A stretch of 64,000 nucleotides of DNA. Source: Sipunculus nudus. Lineage: Eukaryota > Annelida > Sipuncula > Golfingiida > Sipunculidae. The stretch covers positions 45,662,079-45,726,078 of the forward strand of contig CM049309.1 of the NCBI GenBank assembly GCA_026874595.1. The letters are read 5' to 3'. Positions within the stretch are counted from its first letter, which is position 1. Every line of letters begins with the position of its first letter. Both the position numbers and the translations under genes were made by a program. The notes under the pieces are model-generated. The model was not told the DNA's origin. It saw nothing but the letters and a program-made list of their open reading frames with translations, and did no database searches. Positions 35,616-51,430 of the stretch are shown here, piece by piece.

Positions 35616-38600
35616 ATATATATATATAAATAATAGCGTGAAACTTAGAGTAGCAATGGGTAAGACACACTGACGGGTTTTACATATATTTATATATATA
35701 TCTTCAATAGCAAAAAGTGGTTTGGTTCTCAGGTACTTTTTTCATAAATCAGTGCGCGATTTCAATTTTTCCGCCAGTTTTTCCTTTTTTGGTTGTTTCA
35801 ATAAAAATTTCATATGATCGTGGCAGGTAAAAGTACTTCTTAACAAAGGAACTCTGATCAACACTGTATTATTTTATCCTCTTGAAAGAAATGTCCGAGC
35901 GGCTGCAGCTCAAAGTTGGTTTCTATTGAAAATAAAATAAAATTTTATAATGTGGGGAGGGGGAGGGGTTAAAATTGACCGCCCGGTGCCTTAGAACACT
36001 TCTTTTTTTGGGGGGCCTTTTATAAGAGAAAATCTTTACTTTTTACACTTTATATCAACTGATATTCATAACACCTGATACGGAAAGTTTCATATTATAT
36101 CAATGTCGAATATTTAAGACACGTTCCGGTGTGAGTGTGTATTTTTTAAATAATCTCATTGTACAAAGTCGTTGTTTGTAAGCACATTGATTTTAATGTA
36201 CTTTTGCTATTTATTATTAGTAAAATAAAAATATTTATACTATGCATTTTGTTCGACTCTTGAAAGTCTTCGTCGTCTTTGGTGACATTGCCGGGGTCGG
36301 TGCAGTATGTATTGATATTATCGTCCAGATATGCAGACTTGTTCTCGTCCGTTACCGTGAACAGAAGGAAGAACTCCTGATCGACATTTTTCTATGTTAA
36401 AGTGGTAGAAAAGGTAAGAACATTAAAATGTTATAATCAAACACGGCCATATCCCTTAATTAATCTCGATCTAGATCGACATCTACATAGAAAATCAAGA
36501 AAGATAAACAGCTTATTATATAACGGAGAGTGAAGTGATTAAACATCAATTGCAAAATTTCCATATATTCCAGAACTAATTTCTAATTTTCAAAGCCAGA
36601 AACTATAGGATAAAACTAAAAACAAACCACATTATTTTCACCTGTTTGCCCTCGGCGTTCAAGGAGCCTTTGCGGCAAACGAGAAGTGGCCCAACTAGTC
36701 CATCGTAAATGTCCGTATACTGCCGCGCGGAGTAATATATGTAGGTCAGGCAGTCCGGGTCGGTTGAAGCCGGGGCATATTTCTCGGTAACAAACCATTC
36801 ATAGATTTTTGTCTGTCCGGGAGCAACGCCATACTGGTCTGTAAAATTAATAAGATTTATATGAACTCGTCTGCATCCATGATCATGTGTAGCGAAGTTT
36901 TTATAAGTATAATTAAGTGCAACAATTTAAGTACAATTATGAATTATCTAACTAAAGAAAATATATTATATATCTAAGATAATGTCTTATGTAAAATAAA
37001 TATTTTACATACTATAAAATAATATCATATTGTATATTTTCACATTAGGCATAAACTGTCTTGTAAGTATTTATTTTATGATAATGGTCATAGATGTTGA
37101 TTTATAATATCCAATATAAAATAAATATTATAAATAATATAAAATGATTAATAATTGGTTATTTTCACTTCAGGCATAAACTGCCTTGGGAAGTATTTAT
37201 TTTATGATAACGGTCATAGAGGTTGATTAATTCATGATATTATTTTGACAGTCCTTGCTGTAATACAGCCAATTTAATTTGAGACTCATCAAAAGGAGAT
37301 TAATAATGTAATACGCGGAAATAAGATGAAAACCTTACCTTCACGGCCGTCCATGTAGAAAGTTCCTTCATTTTCTTTATTATAATACACCCCACGAGCT
37401 TGCATAGAATAATTGTGACTTGAAGCATTATTCAAGAAGTGAACTCTGATAGTGTCACCAACTTCTGCTCGGATGACGGGACCAAGGAAGCCAAGGTGCC
37501 TTTCCGCTTCCGGTGTATCGCGTAATGTGGTGAAGTTTTCATTGGTATATTGTCGGTACAGAGCTTTATTGTATGTTCCACCTATCCGGTGGGGTCCATT
37601 CTCGAAAAAGGTAAAGGATGATCTGAAAATTAGTTGAATACCATTATCATTGTCCGCTGTGAGACGTTTATTAGGCGATTTCGTAAATGTAAATGTTCAT
37701 TTAGGTGTTTTGAAAATTCAGTCCAAAATAATTTACACATTTTTATAATAACTTTCAAACAGGCGTTTTGCTGGTCAAGAGACGTATATAAATATATTGG
37801 TCCAAAGAAGGGATGAACAGGTAATATATCTTTTATGTTACCTATCTGATTGCAAAAGATCATGACCCCCAAAGTTATCTCTTCCGGTCGGACCATAATT
37901 CCAGGTAACCTCATCTGCTGCGATAAAGTATTCCCGCACGGTGGCGCCACTTGGCGTTGTGATGTCAGACCTGCAGTCCGTAACGTTAATGTATGCCAGC
38001 ATTCCTCCTGGAATGAAAAATTCTTTTCGTTAACAACAGCATTTATGGTACATAACTGATTTACGGCATCGTGACCAAAATGGAAAGCGAGTTAGATTTC
38101 ATCTGACCAAAATCGAGAAACTTCTAATTTTAAAGGACATAATTATAAATGCATAAGTTGATGTTATGCAAAATTTGGTAATTTTAGCGTTTTCGGGAGT
38201 TTATCTAACGTGCACGACACGCGTCAAATTGGATGGCATTAAACAAACACCTGTAATATTTTTTTTCTTTTGTAAAAATAGTAATCTTGATAATCAGCAT
38301 TGGTTTAACTGTATACAATTATGTATTTTCTGTTTGTGACCAAACATGCATGATTCTAAATATGTCAGAGCCCATTCACTGTTCTTAAAATTTATATATC
38401 TGTGTTGCTTAATTAATTTATTCTATCCAGATATACATAAATTAATTTAGTTCAATGAATTATAACAAACGTTTGATAAGCTCCTATGTTCAATGTTTCT
38501 AGCATATTATCCTATCTTGCTCTGAGTAAGGTCGGGGTGTCCATGGGTAGAGGTGCTCGATATACTGGTGTCGTATCTGATAGATTAGACCCTTTGTAAA

Positions 38601-41600
38601 TTTTCCCATATTATAATATCAAATTTCTCGGGATTTATTGGAAAAAATATACCCCCCCCCTTAGGACACACTTGCCATCTTTCCGGACACTTCATAACCA
38701 ATATTCCGAAGCGTGGCCACAAAGAAGTTGCTTATATATCTGTAAATGTTTTCAGTCATACAGAGAAGACGAACGACCGCACAAATCATTTAACCTATAA
38801 TTAGAGGATATTCTGTTAACCGTGTGATACCTTCGTAGTGATCGGCTACTGAACACTCCAGCAGCCATTTCCCTGGAGCTCCGGCTCTCATCAGATTCGT
38901 GGCGAATTCAGCGGGAAATAACTGGGTGTAGTCCACTCTGGAAAGAGTATCCAAATAAGCATTAATACTATGACGTCAGTTATGTGCACTCTAAAATATA
39001 TCGTTCTTTTTTAGACTTTTTTCTTGTACTGTTACCCTCATGGGGAATACAACATTTTGTATGTGAGATACAAGCTGTTAATAAACCCGGTACACGTGTC
39101 CATGTTGACAAACAGAAAAAAACACGTGACCGGTGGTTAACTGCAATTGTGCAGAAGTTTAAGGTCATTACAGTTGTTGTAATGAGAATATATGAAGAAT
39201 CTTGTTGTCATTTGAAGAACGCTGATTTGCCCTCAGATTTCCTTGTTGGACATGTTTTGGTGACGGTAATTACAACTGGCGGCCATCTAGTCGGGTCCTC
39301 CACAAGTTGTTAACACAAAGATTTAAACGAAATGGACAGCCTGCACTATTCGTGATCGGAATTTTGAGGTTTATTATGTTTTTTTTTATAAAAGACCCAA
39401 GGAATTATCTTTATCTAATGTATGTCAGGTATCGGAATAATGTCTTATGGATAACAATGATGACATTCTGCATATACTTTCGTTAAACAGCGCAATGGGC
39501 CGGCCTACCTGTGGTTATTATGTAGCAGGGTTTGTCCATGAAACACTGCGGTGTGGAGGTCGGGTTCGTTCCCTATCCCAAACAGATGCCAGCTGACGGA
39601 GTCCCCGGTACACATGTCCAGGCCGGGCAGGTTACCGTACAGGTAGCCGTTTACTCCATGCATCTTATTGCTTTCCTTGAAGTCCTCGTCCTCCTTGTCC
39701 ACGGGCCCCGGTAATGATTGGATGTTGTCACCGATATACCAGCTAAGGTTCTCGTCGATTAAAGTAAACAACAGTGTATAATCATGGTCCACGTCGGTCC
39801 GCTGTAAGTCCGTCCCTGACCCTCTGAAGACTCCTTTAAAAACAAATCATACACATGTTAAAATATCATCATATTTATTACAATGCTGGAAAAATTGTCT
39901 TTAAGTTTACCACTTACTACAATATTTTTCACGAACCTTCAACATAATCTCAAACAAAGACTTGATCTTTCTAATAATTACACCACTTTTAAAATTGTAC
40001 ATCTACGTTTCTTTTCTTGGAAACTAAAAATTAGTCACGGAATTTTATATGTATTCTTACAAATCTTCTCAGCCATAATAGAATAACGCTTTGTTAATAC
40101 AAGCCAGCCTCTGTTAACAGGTAAGCGCCCGTTGCGACAGTGGCTGGTGTTTGAAAATCGGTACAGGTGTTTGGCCTTGTTATACCCGCGCCCGGAGGCG
40201 AGGTATTATGGTTTTGTCGCTGTTGGTATGTCTGTTAGCAATTTAACCGATAGAAAATTTTTTGGAAGTTTAGTGTAATACCAAATACACAATCTATGTA
40301 ATCGTCGTGTTACCTTGGGTCACCTTGAAATGTTTTTATTTTAAATGATTCTATAGATACCATTGTGAGAGACAATGTCTTGCCCCAAGAAGACGCCCAG
40401 AGCCATTTTGATTTTATCGACCGTCTGTGATCTAGATTCTAGATCTCATTTAATGGCCTAACCATAAATTCTGTGAAAAAAAGTTTCTATGGAGCAGACT
40501 GCTAAATATAATTACAATCATGACGGAGGTTTATGTGTATTCTCAGGATACACCTAGCTGTAATTTTAACGTACTGTTAGAAAAAAATACTTCGCATTTG
40601 GGACACGGAAGGATTAACAACAAGTTTGAATAAGGTCACATGGATTGACTAGGATTAACTAAGAAACTCAGTCGTTGCGACAACGGCATGTTACTGTAGT
40701 TTATGGGGCATTTTTTATCTAAAGTAACACAAAATTGCATGTTAACCATAAGCGATCTTCTGAGGTATGGGTATTGTTCTAAGTTGTAGTTCTAAGATGA
40801 GTTCTATCTTATTGATAGAAATGGAGTTCTTAAAATGATGTTTTCATAGGAGATGAGGCAGTGTTATTTTTTAAAGGTTTATTATATAATAATAAAACAC
40901 AGCCACCATGCTCATATCGAAGCAATGTTGAAATGAACTTTGTTTAACCGAAATCAACAAAGCTTGGGTCACCAAGAGCGATGAAATCAACATCCCGATG
41001 CGTTGACACGCGGGAGAACCAGCTTGTACCAGCTGTGACACTGAAATTGACATGATTGACGGAATATTTGGGTTAATTTCTGTACGTCATGCTCACCGCA
41101 GGTGTTCCGGCCATCACATACGTGCCTTTAAATTCTCTCAACTTTTGGTAGCCCGATAAATATTAACGGTATTCAGGCAATATAAATCATGCAGTTTTCA
41201 AAACTTAATTATTCATAAGTGCATAATATGGAGGTTAAGGATGAATAACCAATAGTATCTTTTTAATTTAAGCATAATAGTTTGCAAATCTACATTGTAA
41301 ATATACAGATAACTGAAAAAATAATGGCCGAGATATAGCTGCATCTTTTTTATCAAAATGGATAACATAAATAAAAGATTTACCGGACTTAAGACGAGAA
41401 ACCACTAATGCATTTTATACTCCTCTTATATTAGTCACGGATATGTAGGGTGTACTGTATGCCTCTTATACTTTGATTCTTCCAATGTGTTTTTAATTAT
41501 TTTAATTTCCGATTCACTCAAAATTGAATTAAATAATAAATTAAATATCAAAAAGGCTATCACACATAATACAAAGATGAATAGATTACCGTAGGGGCCC

Positions 41601-44600
41601 AAATCGGTTTTTAATAACACACTTTATCGATACATCTGACGTAACAATGTGAATGGTCAGTCCTAGGCAAAAAAAAGGTATGGTCCTCAGGCACTTTTTT
41701 TAATAATTGCGGGCGGGCGATTTTTTGTTGTTTTTTATTTTTTATTTTATTTTTTTTTACAAAAAAAATGTTTCGATAAAAATGTCATATGATCAGGGAA
41801 AAGCATGACAATAACAGTTTTTTTACTAATCAGGTAAAAGCACTACAAAACAAAGGAAATCTTATGAAACTTGTATCATTTTATCTTCTTGAAAGATTAA
41901 AATAAAATGATTTTTTATGGGGGGGGGGGGGTTAAATTGACGCGGGCGGAGATCCATATCTTTTTTGGCCTTAATTTGATATTCTTATGTGAATATGTAG
42001 TCGCTATATCTACCTTTTTTACACGTGTGGATGACGCCCATTAATCCAGAATTAGTGTCTCTCTCTGTTTCGATGTGAGAATGGTACACCCACGTCAGAC
42101 AGTTCGGATCTTTCTCTTTTGGTGCTTCCTCATCGCGCACGTGCCACAAGTACGTGTGTTCACCACCAGGGGGCACTTTGTCGTCATGTTTATCTTTACC
42201 GGTAGTTCCATCTTGGTAAAAGGCACCTGCAACATTCGTCGGTTTTGTGAAAGAATGCATCTCAAATTGTCATAATTAAGATTGTCATAAATGAGCATGC
42301 TTTCATTTAATACAATGAAATACCTATAGCTAAATAAAAATTAAGTTTATAGTTGTACGGGCAGATAAAACAGAAGAAATCGTGAAAACCCATTATTTGG
42401 GGCGAATATAAATTAAATCGGAATACTGGTGTTGCAAATATATATAAGGGTTGAAGACAAGACTATACGTTTCAGGTTAACAGAGACACTGTTATGAGTG
42501 CAATGTACCTCTACGCGTGATATAAGAATAAAATTGGTTGACGCAAAATCTGAATGTGTGTCCGCATGCTCTGTCTGTGTCAGGTAGTTGCTTAAGATTC
42601 GAAATAATGATAGTTAATGGTATTATACTTTTGCTAACCTAGCAAGTACCCTGTTTCATAAGTAAAGAGTTGTTTAAACTAAAAGCACTAATTAATGCGA
42701 GTCACTGTCATCCATTAACAGTGTATAACTTCGAGCATAGCAATTAACGTGTCAGACAGACCGACAGAGACGGAATTCTTGTTCACGTCTGACCCTCTCA
42801 GACGATTTTATAAAGATGATTACAGTGCAATGAACGCGATCGTCCGAAGTACACGTTTCTGCAGTTAGTACAAGCGTGGCTTCAAATCTCCCGTCATAAC
42901 AGATCGATACGTCATAAATTGAACTTGGCTCTTGCATACCGAAGTGCCACACGTCACGTCATGGTTGTACTATGGTTTATAAAGAGTTCCCGTATTCTCA
43001 GTCAAGTACCTTACATGTTCAATATATCTTAGTCACAAAGAATGTAAATAGTGACCTAATCTGAGATTCTTTATATTTGGCTAAACATAACTAAATATTT
43101 TACCGTATCAACATTTGAAACGTATCTAATGAAGGTCAAAATTCAATATGTTAGTGAGCTGATAGTCATATACCCCTGTCATGTAATAAATACATATTAT
43201 TGACTGTTAATTTTCTTGTAGGGGAATCATTTGCTGTAAAGAAATTCGTGGCAAAGACGGTGAATCCTATATGCGTCAAGTGTTCATAGACAAGCTTTGG
43301 AACTTTGAGTGAAAAAGTTTCGGTGTTCATGTATAAAAGCATATTACATATTGCATATTTATCAGTGGTTCAGGACTCGAGTACTTACTTGGAATCGATT
43401 CCGGACTTTACTGAATAGGATTTGCCAAGGGCCCAAATGATATGGTCAGAGTTCACTTGCGTATTTTCCTAACAGATGGCGCTGTATAGACTCCTAGTAA
43501 AATAATGTCTGATTCCTCCGAATGTAAGCCAACATATTGTAAATCAAATCAAACCTTATCCCTTGGGTAATTGTAGCATCGTTCCCAACTGTTTAAGACA
43601 AAATAATGGGCTTTTCTAAGGGAATGGCCAAAGAGGAGTTGCGTGACACCAGTTGAGTGACACCACCGAAAATTCAAATATTAATACAGGGGAACGTCAC
43701 GGCATCCATATGGCCTAGTTTACCCCTAGATGTAACAGAGTATAATTTGTTATCCTCCCCGTCAACACCGTGTGACTGTGTGTATGTCTTAGTGCGTTTA
43801 TCCAAATTTGCCTGTACGCGTGTTTGTTTACACTTCGCCTCCTCGTGCTTCTCCTACTGCACGGTGTTTCTGTGTAAATTTCCGGGCATGTGTGTTTGTT
43901 TATGTTTCTAATCTTCGTGCACCTTCTGGAACTACACTCACTGTACGTGTGTGTTTGTACCTCACAATTAGTATGCCTTCTCTTTTGACATCGTGTGTGT
44001 ATGTGTTTGTGTAAGTGTGTATGTGTTTCGATCTTACCTCAGAGTCTCTTTTCGTACTGCGCATCGTGTGTGTAGCTGTGTGTTTGTGTGGGTGTATATG
44101 TGTTTCCATCTTACCTTCGTGCCCCTTTTCGTACTGCACACCGTGTGGATGCATGGAGTAGTTCCGTGTCGCCATGTTCTGGAAGGTCACGACAAATCTG
44201 TCCCCAACTTCCGCTCTGAGGACAGGGCCAAGGACGCCAAGATGGGGCGGGTGAGGCTTCTCAGTGGCGAATGTCCCGTCTGTAAACTCTCTGTACAGAA
44301 CCTTCTTGTAGCGACTCCCGAGACGGTTAGCGGCGTTCTTCAGGAACACGTCCGAAGCTCTATAGAAATACAGTATTATGTTAACAAATGCAGGTTCTCA
44401 CATTAATCCAAGTACCATTGAAATCTATAAATATGGAACAATAAACAGTTGGGAAGAAGGAGGCACAGGATCTCTTTTTCATCATGTATATGTGATAGTG
44501 TGCGTATATACGAGAAAAATGTGTGTGTGGGGGGGGGGGGGGTTCATTTTCGCGTGTATGCATATATACGTGATCTGCCGGGATTATACGATGGCACAGT

Positions 44601-47456
44601 GGATCTAGCGGGTCGTACCAAAAACATCCTGGAGTGACGCAAATTCGCATTTATATGCTGACGGAAACATGGAAACACCACCAGCGACTGTTCCCGTATA
44701 TTCGGATATAAGCATACACGCGTATGGAAACCAAAACTCTCTTTATTATCGTTAGCTTTACGTCATCCTCATTCAATAATCAGTGTCAGCAACAGTTCAT
44801 GGACTTAAACTTTAGAATATACAAACACTAAAAACAATAAAAGCCAACAATATTGAACACAGGGGTATTACTTCGTATTAATCCAATACTTGCTAAGGGC
44901 CCAAGGTATAGCATATATTGGCATGTAAATCATATCTTTTGAAACCCCGATTTTCTGTTTTGTATTTGCTGAGACGGTAGAAGGGAGAATATCGATTCTA
45001 TTACCAGTGCTCTCACACTAACACAACACTTTCGTGTACTAACGTGCAAATGTTAACTTATATTTTTAGCCTTATCCAACATACATGTCAAGTGGAGTAA
45101 TATATACTGTACATACCGCAGGCACTTGACACAATGCATTCATCGGTGAGCCATATTACTCAGTCATACTGCGGTAAATAGGAGCATGGGTGGAAGACTG
45201 AAAGGCTGTTAAACCTTATATAGAGGTGATTGTCACATAATATAGATAGATGGCAGACAAAGCAAGGGAACCAAGTTCAATTAGTAGGAAGTTTGTTTAG
45301 ATAGGTGACAGGGGAATGGGCCCAGTGACGCTTGTAATATCGCTCACCGGTGAATATAAATTGTCAAGCGCCTGTGGTACATACGAAGAGCTAGACAAAG
45401 GTGGTGTTTTAAGCAAAAGGCCTCGATACTTCGAATTAACCTGTAGTAGTTTCAACTATTAATTTGATATCGATACATGTTTGGCATATACATGCAGCAC
45501 AAACCCCACAGATCCCCTTATCTATATACTTCTCTTCGCGGAATAATCAACAAATACCTCGCATTACTCTCATTTATGTGTATGATAAACTCTTGATATA
45601 CAATGTTAACGAACCAGGAAGTTCTTATATAAGTAAGCACACAAGATTTTCTGCGAAAAAACACTTGGTTCGGTACATTTAGACACACTCGTTAAAACGG
45701 GATGCCTTGAACCCATGCAGGTTTAAGTAGACCCGTTGCGCTTTGTGAGTCATGATGACATTGATCTGTCATTTGGTAATTGATATTGAAATTGTTCAGT
45801 AGATTAAATTTAGGTGATCGATACTAATGTCAGACAGGGTCGATGATTTGATGATGAATACTCATGTCAGACAACTCGTACAACTGGGCACAAGTCTGAT
45901 ATGACAGATTATCGTATTTGACATCTCAAAAAATTAAAGTCAATAATTTACTTTTAAAATTCATAAAAATTTTAAACTTATTTTCGTGTTCCATTTGTTT
46001 ACAACTCTTAAATGTAAAATTCACTCGAATCAGGACACCGTATTCCAGTTAGGCACAGTAAGTCCAGTGGCGGATCCAGGATTAAGAAAAGGAGGGGTCC
46101 AGCCCACAAGGACAATCGACAAAACCTTAAAGAAAGGTCCCAGGTCCAGAAAGGGGAGAGGGGTTCAGGCCGCAAAAAAAATAGTCTGAAAAAGGGGGTC
46201 ATAACCTGCTGCCCCCCCCCCCCCCCCGGATCCGCTTCTGGGGACAGCCGGGACTACATGTCTCAAATGAATTTAAAATCAAAATTTGTTAAATTTCAAG
46301 GAAACATCATCGGTTTACATTTCACATGCGTATGCTTACAAAATATAACTAATTCCATGAAGTCCTTACCGCGAAACACCAGTATTTAGGTATATTTGCC
46401 TTGAAACAATTCTTGTCCAACATACTTAAACGGACTACATTACCTTCTCCACTACAGTTAAACCTCTGCTGCTGGTGTATTTAGAGGCCTCTTCGCTTTG
46501 TGGTTGGCAGATTTTTTTCGCCCACTGCGCAATGTGGATTTAAGGAGCATTCCATATATATAACAGGGAACCCCACATGGAGCAGGCTTGCATTCCTTAA
46601 AATGCAGAATTGTAATAAGTGTTTTTCAATAAGAAAATTGTTCTCTATGGAATCGACCCTCCTAGTTTTACCAATTTTAATTTTATTTTATGGATCAGCA
46701 CCATATCTTCGGTGTTTTTGTCGCTTATTGCTGTTCTTATCTCAATAAACCTTAAAGGAGTCATGGTATATTTACAATAATGTAAACAATTCATTCATAA
46801 AGTTACTATTGAAAAAGGCACAGAAGATTAGCCATAACTGACAAACGCATGCGGACCTGAAAAGAGTGGACGAGCTAAATTTTGAACATTTGAGGTGATA
46901 AATGAATAAACACATCGATGACCCGAAACACTCAAATCACAAGTTTATCGAGTGCAATGCCACTGAGACATGTAAATTCAATTTAAGTGTTATGTATGTG
47001 TACTGATACGTTTTATAAGCTGTTCGTGATGACCTCTTCACAGATATATTTAAGCTGTGTATATTCGATGGTGAAGTACTGATATATGGAAGGTTTAAGC
47101 CATTGTGTTATCTCAGTGGGTATAGGGATACCTCTCAGATATCCCACTCAAACGAGGCCTGTCACTGATAGGGCTTTGCTTCTTATACAACCCCTTATAT
47201 ACAATCTCATCATGTTCCTTCATCACACCAGGACAGGGGCGTAAATGCAGGGTGATGGGGGTGGGGGGGGGATATACCTACCCCGGCCATTTAAACAAAG
47301 GTGAGATTGTCAATGTAATCATCCCCTTGCTATTCGGGGTATAATATTTTATATACTGGAAAAGATATGTATTAAAAATATAGAATTATACAGACTTTGG
47401 TTACATTTCTTATTTACTATTTTTTGTTTTCTGTAAAATATTATATATCTATAAAG

Positions 47457-47509
<53 letters not shown>

Positions 47510-50500
47510 GCTGGTTTAGAATTAACCTACAGTTGTAACAAAATACCTTATTTGTTAAAATCATAAACTTAATTTGAATTCACATAGGTAATATATGGTA
47601 TATAGAGTATAACTTCACTTTATGAATAATGAAAACAGATCCAGGATTTATAAAAGGAGGGGCCCAAGCCAAAAAGACTACCCTTTGACGCCCCCCCCCC
47701 CCCCCCCCTTCCGGGGTCGCTTCTGAATTCTGTACAATGCATCACACTTATTTGACAATTTATGGAATATTTGGCGTATATCATCCACTACATACGTCAA
47801 ATGTTTTATAATTTTTTTCTGTAAAGTTCGGTGAAAAGTGATTTACCGAACCTTAAGTCTTACAAATTGACCAGCGTGCGCCCATACAATGTTCAATGAA
47901 GTTAAAACTATGATCACATGAATTGTGTAAGACATGAATTGTGTCAGACCCTAAATATGATTGGGTCGATTAAGGATGGTATTTTACACCAGAATGGATG
48001 CAGGGATGACCAGCATCAGAAGCTGTGTCGGAGCTGGTGTCATCCAGATGTGTACCTGTAAACTACCTTACTGTACATTAACCGTTATTCACGTAAAGTA
48101 CACACATGTGCAGTGATGTATGATTCGAGCCCGGACTTGGAATCGAGTTCGGATTGAGTCCCCCTTTTTAAGGACTCGAACTTGGACTCGAGCGTCCTGG
48201 ACTCACACTTTTACTCAGACCCGGAGGTAAAGACTCGAGAAATCGGCCGGGTCCATCTCGATTCCAATAGATAAAAATCTATATGACACATTTTAAATGA
48301 TTGTCTACATGTGCGAGCTACTAACAGAATATTACAAAATAATAACACTTTGTATACCCTACTTTGTAATTAATCATTTTAGTATAATCTGAAATTTCCA
48401 TTGAATATTAAATTTGAAATATAAATATTGGACTCAGACTGGGATTTGGTTCCAAATGACTCAACTCGATAAAGGTGGACTTGGACTCGAACCTCAGTGA
48501 CTCGGACTTATACTTGGACTGGAATGGCCTTGACTCGAACTTCACTCGGACTCGCAAAATGAGGACTCGGCTACATCACTGCGCATGTGCATGTAAGCTA
48601 TACAGACGTGCGCAGATCAAAGGAGTTGAGAAAGATGAAGAAGTGGAAGTGGACCTGGAGGCTTCTGATGTTGCTGATGAAGACAACTGACCATGACTAA
48701 AAGTTCGGTTGTTATTTGATTTTATGGGACAGGTCGTGTAACATCTTACCAATTAGAAACCCTAAAAGTAGAATAAAATTGAAGATGTCGTGAAACAACT
48801 TATGTGTATTACAAAACTTTTCATTATATTAAGGGCGGGATGACAACATATTTCCAATATGGTAAAAATTGACTGAATCTCTAATTATTTCCAACGTATA
48901 CCTCTACAGTTATTATATCAGGAACCAAGAGAATTTATAAATAAATGTTTTGACGTAACGAAAGGATGCTGACACTTTCAATTATGTAAACTGCTTGACT
49001 TTTTTTTCCTACAAAAATAATATTAATATCCAAGAAATTTCAGGACCAGAAAAGCAGTACCTATACTATAAAAATAGGGATCGTATGTGGGATCCCATTC
49101 AAGAACCTAAAATCAATAAAATTGGGAATTTTCAACATGGGGTAAATATTAGTGTCTGCCCTGATTGACACATGTATTAAACTTTCACAATGGACACACT
49201 ATCCGAAAGATCTGGTTCTCATGTTCTCTTTATGTTTTGAGACCAAATTCAATATGATATATTAAGTTATAAAAAATATAGAAAAGTAAAATATGATATA
49301 AAAATACTATATACGCTGACGGACACATGGAAACACCACCGAAAATCATATGTGCGATTTTTGAAGCATATACGAGCCCATGGAAGCCCTGCTTTGTAAA
49401 ATATGAACCTAAACTCTCATTATCAGAAAAGAAAGTGCCGCTAACAGTTCATAGGCCTATATTCAAATCTATGCATGCAAGACAATCAATAAATACATAC
49501 ATTATTGGATGTATACCTATGAACTATTAGTTACACAGAGGTATGATTTTTCTATTTTTTTTTCAATACTTGCTTAGGGCCAATGAAACAGTTTATATTG
49601 GTTTGTTAGGCCAAATAAAGGAAATTTTCTAAGGCCCTTTTTTACAGAAATCAGTGCGGATGGGCGATTTTTTGCCCCTTTTTTTTGTATGTTTCGATGA
49701 AAATGTCATATGATCAGGGAAAAAGCATGATAATCACAGAATGTTTTTCCTAAACAGGTAAAAGCACTATATAACACAGGAAATCTAATCAAAATTTTAT
49801 TATTTTATCTTCTTAAAAGATTAAAATCAGATAAAAAAATTGATACGGTGGTTGAAATTGACGCGGGCGGTGCCTTGGAACCATACATTTTTTGGCCTTA
49901 ATCATACATTTTACAATCCCCCACATCCTGCTTCTTATTCGTATAGGCGGGGAAAAGAGAACATCGATTCTACAACAAGTGCCCTTGCACTGAAACCCAA
50001 CTTTCGTTTCCTTGCCTGCAAACTTATATTTATTGCCCTATTTGACATACAGGTCAGAGTTAATCTACACTGCATGAAGATATGAAGAGCCTAAAACAAG
50101 ATGGTTGTTTTAACAAAAGGCCTCGATACATGTGTGTGGAACTAACCTGTAATGGTTTCGACTATTACTACTATTTTGATATCAGGAACTGTCAGTCATT
50201 TCCAGGACAATTCACAAATATCAACTTTGCTAATTTTTGATTGAGCAACTTTGGTAGCATGCTTTATCAGAGGATCAGGTTGAGGGAAATGTCCTATATT
50301 CACAAACAGTGTAATCTCAGTGTATTCATAAAATGGGTCATTTAATTATTGTACCGGGTTGTTTGAGAAACCTGGTTTTAAATGATAACATTTTAAAAAG
50401 ATTGGGAACGAACGAACAGAGGATACATGAATCCCTTAGCGGAATAAACAGCTTTCTCGTATTATTTACATTCATTTGTATAATAAGCTGTTGTTATGCT

Positions 50501-51383
50501 ATGTTAATAAACCAGGAAGTTCATACAAGTGTAAGTACAAAAAATTTCTGAGAAGTAACATTTGGTTGGGTACACTTAGACACTCCTAAAAATGGTATGT
50601 CCTTACTCGGCGTGCTTTGTGAGACCTCATACTTTTTATGTGTTATCTGCTAATTGATATTGAAACGCTTCAGGATTCACGTCAGACAGTTATAGAAGGT
50701 ACAAATGGTCACAAGACTCAAACAATAGTTTTCCCTTTTTGACGTCATAACAAATAACAGTTGATAATTAAGTTTTTAACTTCATAAAATCCGAGTTTTC
50801 GTGTATCATTTTTTTTATTTCCTCTATAATGTAAAATTCATTCGAATCAAATATATCATCATATATCATTCGTTATAAACTATGTCTAGCTTAAATTGAT
50901 TAAGCAGCGTAACTTTTAAGAAGAAACTGGATTTGGAACAAATTAATAAGAGTAAGACACACTGATCTATCTTTGAGTTGACAAGATATTGTGTATCGAC
51001 GGGATAATTAAGTAAAAGAAAATGATCATGCTCGCTGCATATATTTGGCCGAAGTGTCAGCAGATTATTACATTTTTCGGTGTTAGCTGATAATTTTGAT
51101 AATTTAATAGAGTGTATTTGTGATTTCTATTCGAAAAATATGACAAACGTTCAGATTTGTCTCCTTCTGGAACTCTATTTATAAGGACAATGGCCTATAT
51201 TTATAAAGACAATCAACTTAAATATGATAAACATGTATCGGTCAAACTGTGAATATTGATATCTTATAATATAAATGAAGAAGGGGACCACTATAAGCAA
51301 AAGTATATAGGAACACTGTATAAACGGATAAGGGCACGCTGTGGTGACACGCTCCATGTGATTCGGGGCTGCCTCATTATCTT

Positions 51384-51430
<47 letters not shown>

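Larger units (their letters stand above)
46835..47910. repeat. Further left-copy part of the intron-1 segmental duplication
   Basis: Blocks here match 53510-54510 in the same order: TTCAATTTAAGTGTTATGTA, ATGGTGAAGTACTGATATAT, CAATGCATCACACTTATTTG with ACAATTTA, and CAGCGTGCGCCCATACA against CTAGCGTGCGCACATACA. The right copy therefore stops within about 100 bp of exon 1. Confidence 0.65.
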
